A stretch of DNA of 33,247 bases from UBA1715 sp045600045 (lineage in GTDB: Bacteria > Bacteroidota > Bacteroidia > Bacteroidales > UBA1715), in the NCBI GenBank assembly GCA_045600045.1, contig JAZRXD010000019.1:1-33247 (forward strand), written 5' to 3'. Below, one piece after another: positions 31,216 to 33,247 of this stretch (position 1 is the first letter of the stretch; every line of letters begins with the position of its first letter). The translations under genes and the position numbers were made by a program. The notes beneath the pieces are model-generated. The model was not told the DNA's origin, did no database searches, and worked only from the letters and a program-made list of their open reading frames with translations.

Positions 31216-33045
31216 TTATTCTATAACTCGAACACCGCCAAGGTCAGCCGAGGCAACATTTTGAGCATATACTTTCAATGAATTAGCAACGTTTCTGTCA
31301 CGTTGTGGTTTGAATGCAAGTTTTCCTTTCGCTTCTTCAGCCTTGCGGCGATTAGCCAATTCCTCGTCTGATACAAGCAATTCAGCCTTACGATTAGGAA
31401 TATCAAACAAAATTTGGTCGCCATCTTTTACCAAAGCGATGTTTCCTCCACTTGCAGCTTCTGGAGAGACGTGTCCGATTGATAACCCAGAAGTTCCACC
31501 AGAGAAGCGACCATCAGTAATCAATGCACATTCTTTTCCAAGATGTTTAGATTTCAAATATGACGTAGGGTACAACATTTCCTGCATACCCGGACCTCCT
31601 TTAGGACCTTCGTAAATAATTACAACAACGTCGCCAGCGTGGATTTTGTCTGTAATAATTGCATCACACGCATCTTCTTGAGAATGGAATACACGTGCAG
31701 TTCCTTGGAATTTAAAAATTGATTCATCAACACCAGCGGTTTTCACAATACAACCGTTAGTTGCAATATTTCCGAACAATACAGCCAATCCACCATCTTT
31801 TGTATATGCGTTTTCGATGTTGCGAATACATCCCGAAGTTCTGTCTTTGTCGTATTCTTTGAACATTGTTGCGTGAGAACCCATTTCAATATGACGTCCA
31901 CCTTTGGGTGCGCTCAAATAAATTTCTGTTGCTTTTGCATCAGCAGTTGGACGCATAATGTCGAACTTGTCAAGACATTGAGCCAACGTCATTCCGTCAA
32001 CACGGCCGACATTGGTGTCAAGTAGCCCCTTTCTATCAAGTTCTCCAAGAATACCCATAACGCCACCAGCACGGTTAACATCTTCAATGTGATATTTTTT
32101 AGTAGTAGGAGCAACCTTGCAAATACAAGGAACTTGGCGTGAAAGCATATCAATATCTTTCATTTTGAAATCAACGCCAGCTTCGTGTGCAACAGCCAAA
32201 AGGTGAAGCACAGTATTTGAAGAACCGCCCATTGCTATATCCATCTTCATTGAGTTCAAAAATGCAGCACGGGTTGCAATTGAACGAGGAAGAACCGAAG
32301 TATCTCCTTCGAAGTAGTATTTCTTTGTATTTTCAACGATTTGTTTTGCTGCACGAATAAATAAATTTTCGCGGTTTTTGTGAGTCGCAACGACACTACC
32401 ATTTCCTGGTAAAGACAAACCAAGAGCCTCCGTTAAGCAGTTCATTGAATTTGCAGTGAACATTCCGGAACAAGAACCACATGTTGGACATGCGGTTTTT
32501 TCAACAGCATCAAGTTTTGCGTCGTCAACATCAGAATCAAGAGCCATAACCATTGCGTCAATCAAATCCAATTTTTCGTTGCCGAGAACGCCAGCTTCCA
32601 TTGGTCCACCAGAAACAAAAATTGTAGGAATATTCAAACGCATAGCAGCAATCAACATTCCGGGAGTAATTTTATCGCAGTTGCTGATACAAACCAATGC
32701 GTCAACACGGTGAGCATTACACATATATTCAACGCTATCGGCAATAATTTCACGTGAAGGAAGCGAGTACAACATACCTGTATGTCCCATTGCAATACCA
32801 TCATCAATTGCGATTGTATTGAATTCAGCAGCGAAAAAACCTTCTGCCTCAATAGCCGCTTTAACTTTTTGTCCTATTTCGTGTAGATGAACGTGACCAG
32901 GAACAAATTGCGTAAATGAGTTTGCAATGGCAATAATTGGTTTGCCGATTTGTTCTTCTTTCATACCGTTTGCACGCCACAATCCTCGTGCACCAGCCAT
33001 CAATCGTCCTTGCGTTGATGCGTTGCTTCTTAGTGGAAATCCCAT
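31216..33045 (-). CDS. ilvD: dihydroxy-acid dehydratase
   Basis: Fe-S dehydratase converting 2,3-dihydroxy-isovalerate and -methylvalerate to the 2-oxo acids, the third common step of valine/isoleucine/leucine synthesis. The Fe-S cluster cysteines are visible in CISNCDKITPGM and ACPTCGSCSGMFTANSMNC, the latter with the following LGLSLPGNGS substrate loop. The C-terminal GRFSGGTSGLSIGHVSPEAA holds the catalytic Ser region. Length 609 matches the E. coli-type enzyme. First gene of ilvD-ilvB-ilvN, directly downstream of the attenuator. Confidence 0.97.
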   Translation of the reverse strand: MGFPLRSNASTQGRLMAGARGLWRANGMKEEQIGKPIIAIANSFTQFVPGHVHLHEIGQKVKAAIEAEGFFAAEFNTIAIDDGIAMGHTGMLYSLPSREIIADSVEYMCNAHRVDALVCISNCDKITPGMLIAAMRLNIPTIFVSGGPMEAGVLGNEKLDLIDAMVMALDSDVDDAKLDAVEKTACPTCGSCSGMFTANSMNCLTEALGLSLPGNGSVVATHKNRENLFIRAAKQIVENTKKYYFEGDTSVLPRSIATRAAFLNSMKMDIAMGGSSNTVLHLLAVAHEAGVDFKMKDIDMLSRQVPCICKVAPTTKKYHIEDVNRAGGVMGILGELDRKGLLDTNVGRVDGMTLAQCLDKFDIMRPTADAKATEIYLSAPKGGRHIEMGSHATMFKEYDKDRTSGCIRNIENAYTKDGGLAVLFGNIATNGCIVKTAGVDESIFKFQGTARVFHSQEDACDAIITDKIHAGDVVVIIYEGPKGGPGMQEMLYPTSYLKSKHLGKECALITDGRFSGGTSGLSIGHVSPEAASGGNIALVKDGDQILFDIPNRKAELLVSDEELANRRKAEEAKGKLAFKPQRDRNVANSLKVYAQNVASADLGGVRVIE

Positions 33046-33084
33046 ATTATTTTGTTTAATAACCTTTAAAACTTTGTAACTCTA

Positions 33085-33092
33085 CAAAAATA
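33085..33092 (-). promoter_or_regulatory. possible second ilvD promoter box downstream of the attenuator
   Basis: On the minus strand TATTTTTG matches TAnnTTTG, 39 nt upstream of the ilvD ATG. The best -33 (TTTG at 33119-33116) is 23 nt away and inside the terminator stem, so this is weaker than the main promoter. Confidence 0.3.
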
Positions 33093-33105
33093 CACTTTTC
33101 AAACG

Positions 33106-33139
33106 AAAAAAGCACCAAACTCATTGAGAATGGTGCTTT
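33106..33139 (-). terminator. attenuator terminator (helix 3:4) in the ilvD leader
   Basis: On the minus strand AAAGCACCA (33139-33131) pairs with TGGTGCTTT (33117-33109). An inner CTC-AAT-GAG (33128-33120) extends the stem. The 3' arm runs into a T6 tract (33111-33106). It lies between the leader ORF stop and ilvD, so it terminates before the operon. Confidence 0.82.
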
Positions 33140-33175
33140 TATATTGCATAGTCAAACACCATTCATTTCTGAATG
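33129..33175 (-). promoter_or_regulatory. alternative helices 1:2 and 2:3 of the ilv attenuator
   Basis: On the minus strand CATTC (33175-33171) can pair with GAATG (33164-33160) as helix 1:2. AATGGTG (33163-33157) can instead pair with CACCATT (33135-33129) as helix 2:3, with TTT/AAA extending past one bulged G. Helix 2:3 uses the bases of the terminator's 5' arm, so it and the terminator exclude each other. Confidence 0.75.
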
Positions 33176-33213
33176 ACATCCACGACTACCACAAATAAAG
33201 TTTTTCCAAGCAT
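33163..33213 (-). CDS. ilv leader peptide, MLGKTLFVVVVDVIQK
   Basis: A 16-codon ORF from ATG 33213 to TGA 33165-33163, with four consecutive Val codons (8-11), Val13, Ile14 and Leu2/Leu6. The Val run lies at the position expected for a ribosome-stalling attenuator sensing charged tRNA-Val. There is no Shine-Dalgarno but an A-rich upstream stretch, normal in Bacteroidota. Too short for standard gene calling. Its only expected function is to couple translation of the Val codons to folding of the downstream RNA. Confidence 0.8.
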   Translation of the reverse strand: MLGKTLFVVVVDVIQK

Positions 33214-33231
33214 AATTTTGTATGACGCTTG

Positions 33232-33239
33232 CAAAGATA
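33232..33239 (-). promoter_or_regulatory. -7 promoter box of the ilvDBN operon
   Basis: On the minus strand TATCTTTG matches TAnnTTTG exactly, 18 nt upstream of the leader ATG. Any -33 element would lie beyond the window edge, so only half of the promoter can be judged. Confidence 0.55.
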
Positions 33240-33247
33240 GCAATAAT

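Noticed and set aside
1..33247. CRISPR array, prophage, insertion sequence or integrative element
   Set aside because: No regularly spaced repeats, transposase, integrase or phage structural genes were seen.

Overview
The window is a chromosomal segment of an AT-rich member of the Bacteroidota, most likely order Bacteroidales. The evidence is the set of type IX secretion (T9SS) genes (porP, porE, porU, porV, gldJ, gldH-like), an S16 protein with a long acidic tail, Bacteroidota-type -7 promoter boxes (TAnnTTTG), and the near absence of Shine-Dalgarno sites. Family or genus cannot be fixed from this sequence. No rRNA, tRNA, CRISPR array, transposase, integrase or prophage was seen. The region reads as a stable core chromosome.

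Layout. (1) 1-632: rpsP on the minus strand with a strong terminator. (2) 773-5930, plus strand: a membrane-anchored beta-propeller protein, a small outer-membrane-type protein, a TerC-family transporter and a MutY-like glycosylase lacking the iron-sulfur cluster. (3) 6010-9615: porP (minus) and porE (plus), divergent across a 399-bp spacer. (4) 9620-12129, minus: phoH, purC and 5-formyl-THF cyclo-ligase. (5) 12211-14291: a divergent SAM-hydrolase-family protein, a small secreted protein and a GldH-like lipoprotein. (6) 14284-21297, minus: porU, porV, ispF, a DUF4837 lipoprotein and a UbiA/MqnP-type prenyltransferase, tightly packed. (7) 21345-26029, plus: a second PorP/SprF protein, gldJ, murF and a lipoprotein. 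(8) 26031-28525, minus: a MORN_2-repeat secreted protein and a TPR protein. (9) 28744-28902: a candidate small RNA unit. (10) 28922-33239, minus: ilvD-ilvB-ilvN preceded by a regulatory leader.

How the genes work together. PorU (sortase), PorV (shuttle), PorE and PorP (envelope anchor) and GldJ are all T9SS parts that export and attach cell-surface proteins. They are spread over three loci here. IspF and the UbiA enzyme lie in the porU/porV cluster and concern isoprenoid and quinone synthesis; MurF makes the peptidoglycan precursor next to gldJ. The ilv cluster carries out the acetohydroxyacid synthase and dihydroxy-acid dehydratase steps of valine, leucine and isoleucine synthesis.

The most interesting observation is upstream of ilvD. 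A TAnnTTTG box is followed by a 16-codon ORF, MLGKTLFVVVVDVIQK, and then by three mutually exclusive RNA helices: a 1:2 hairpin, a 2:3 antiterminator and a 3:4 intrinsic terminator with a T6 tail. This is the full geometry of a ribosome-stalling, valine-sensing transcription attenuator. Second is a short transcription unit at 28744-28902 with a near-perfect promoter, a perfect 9-bp hairpin and a strong terminator.
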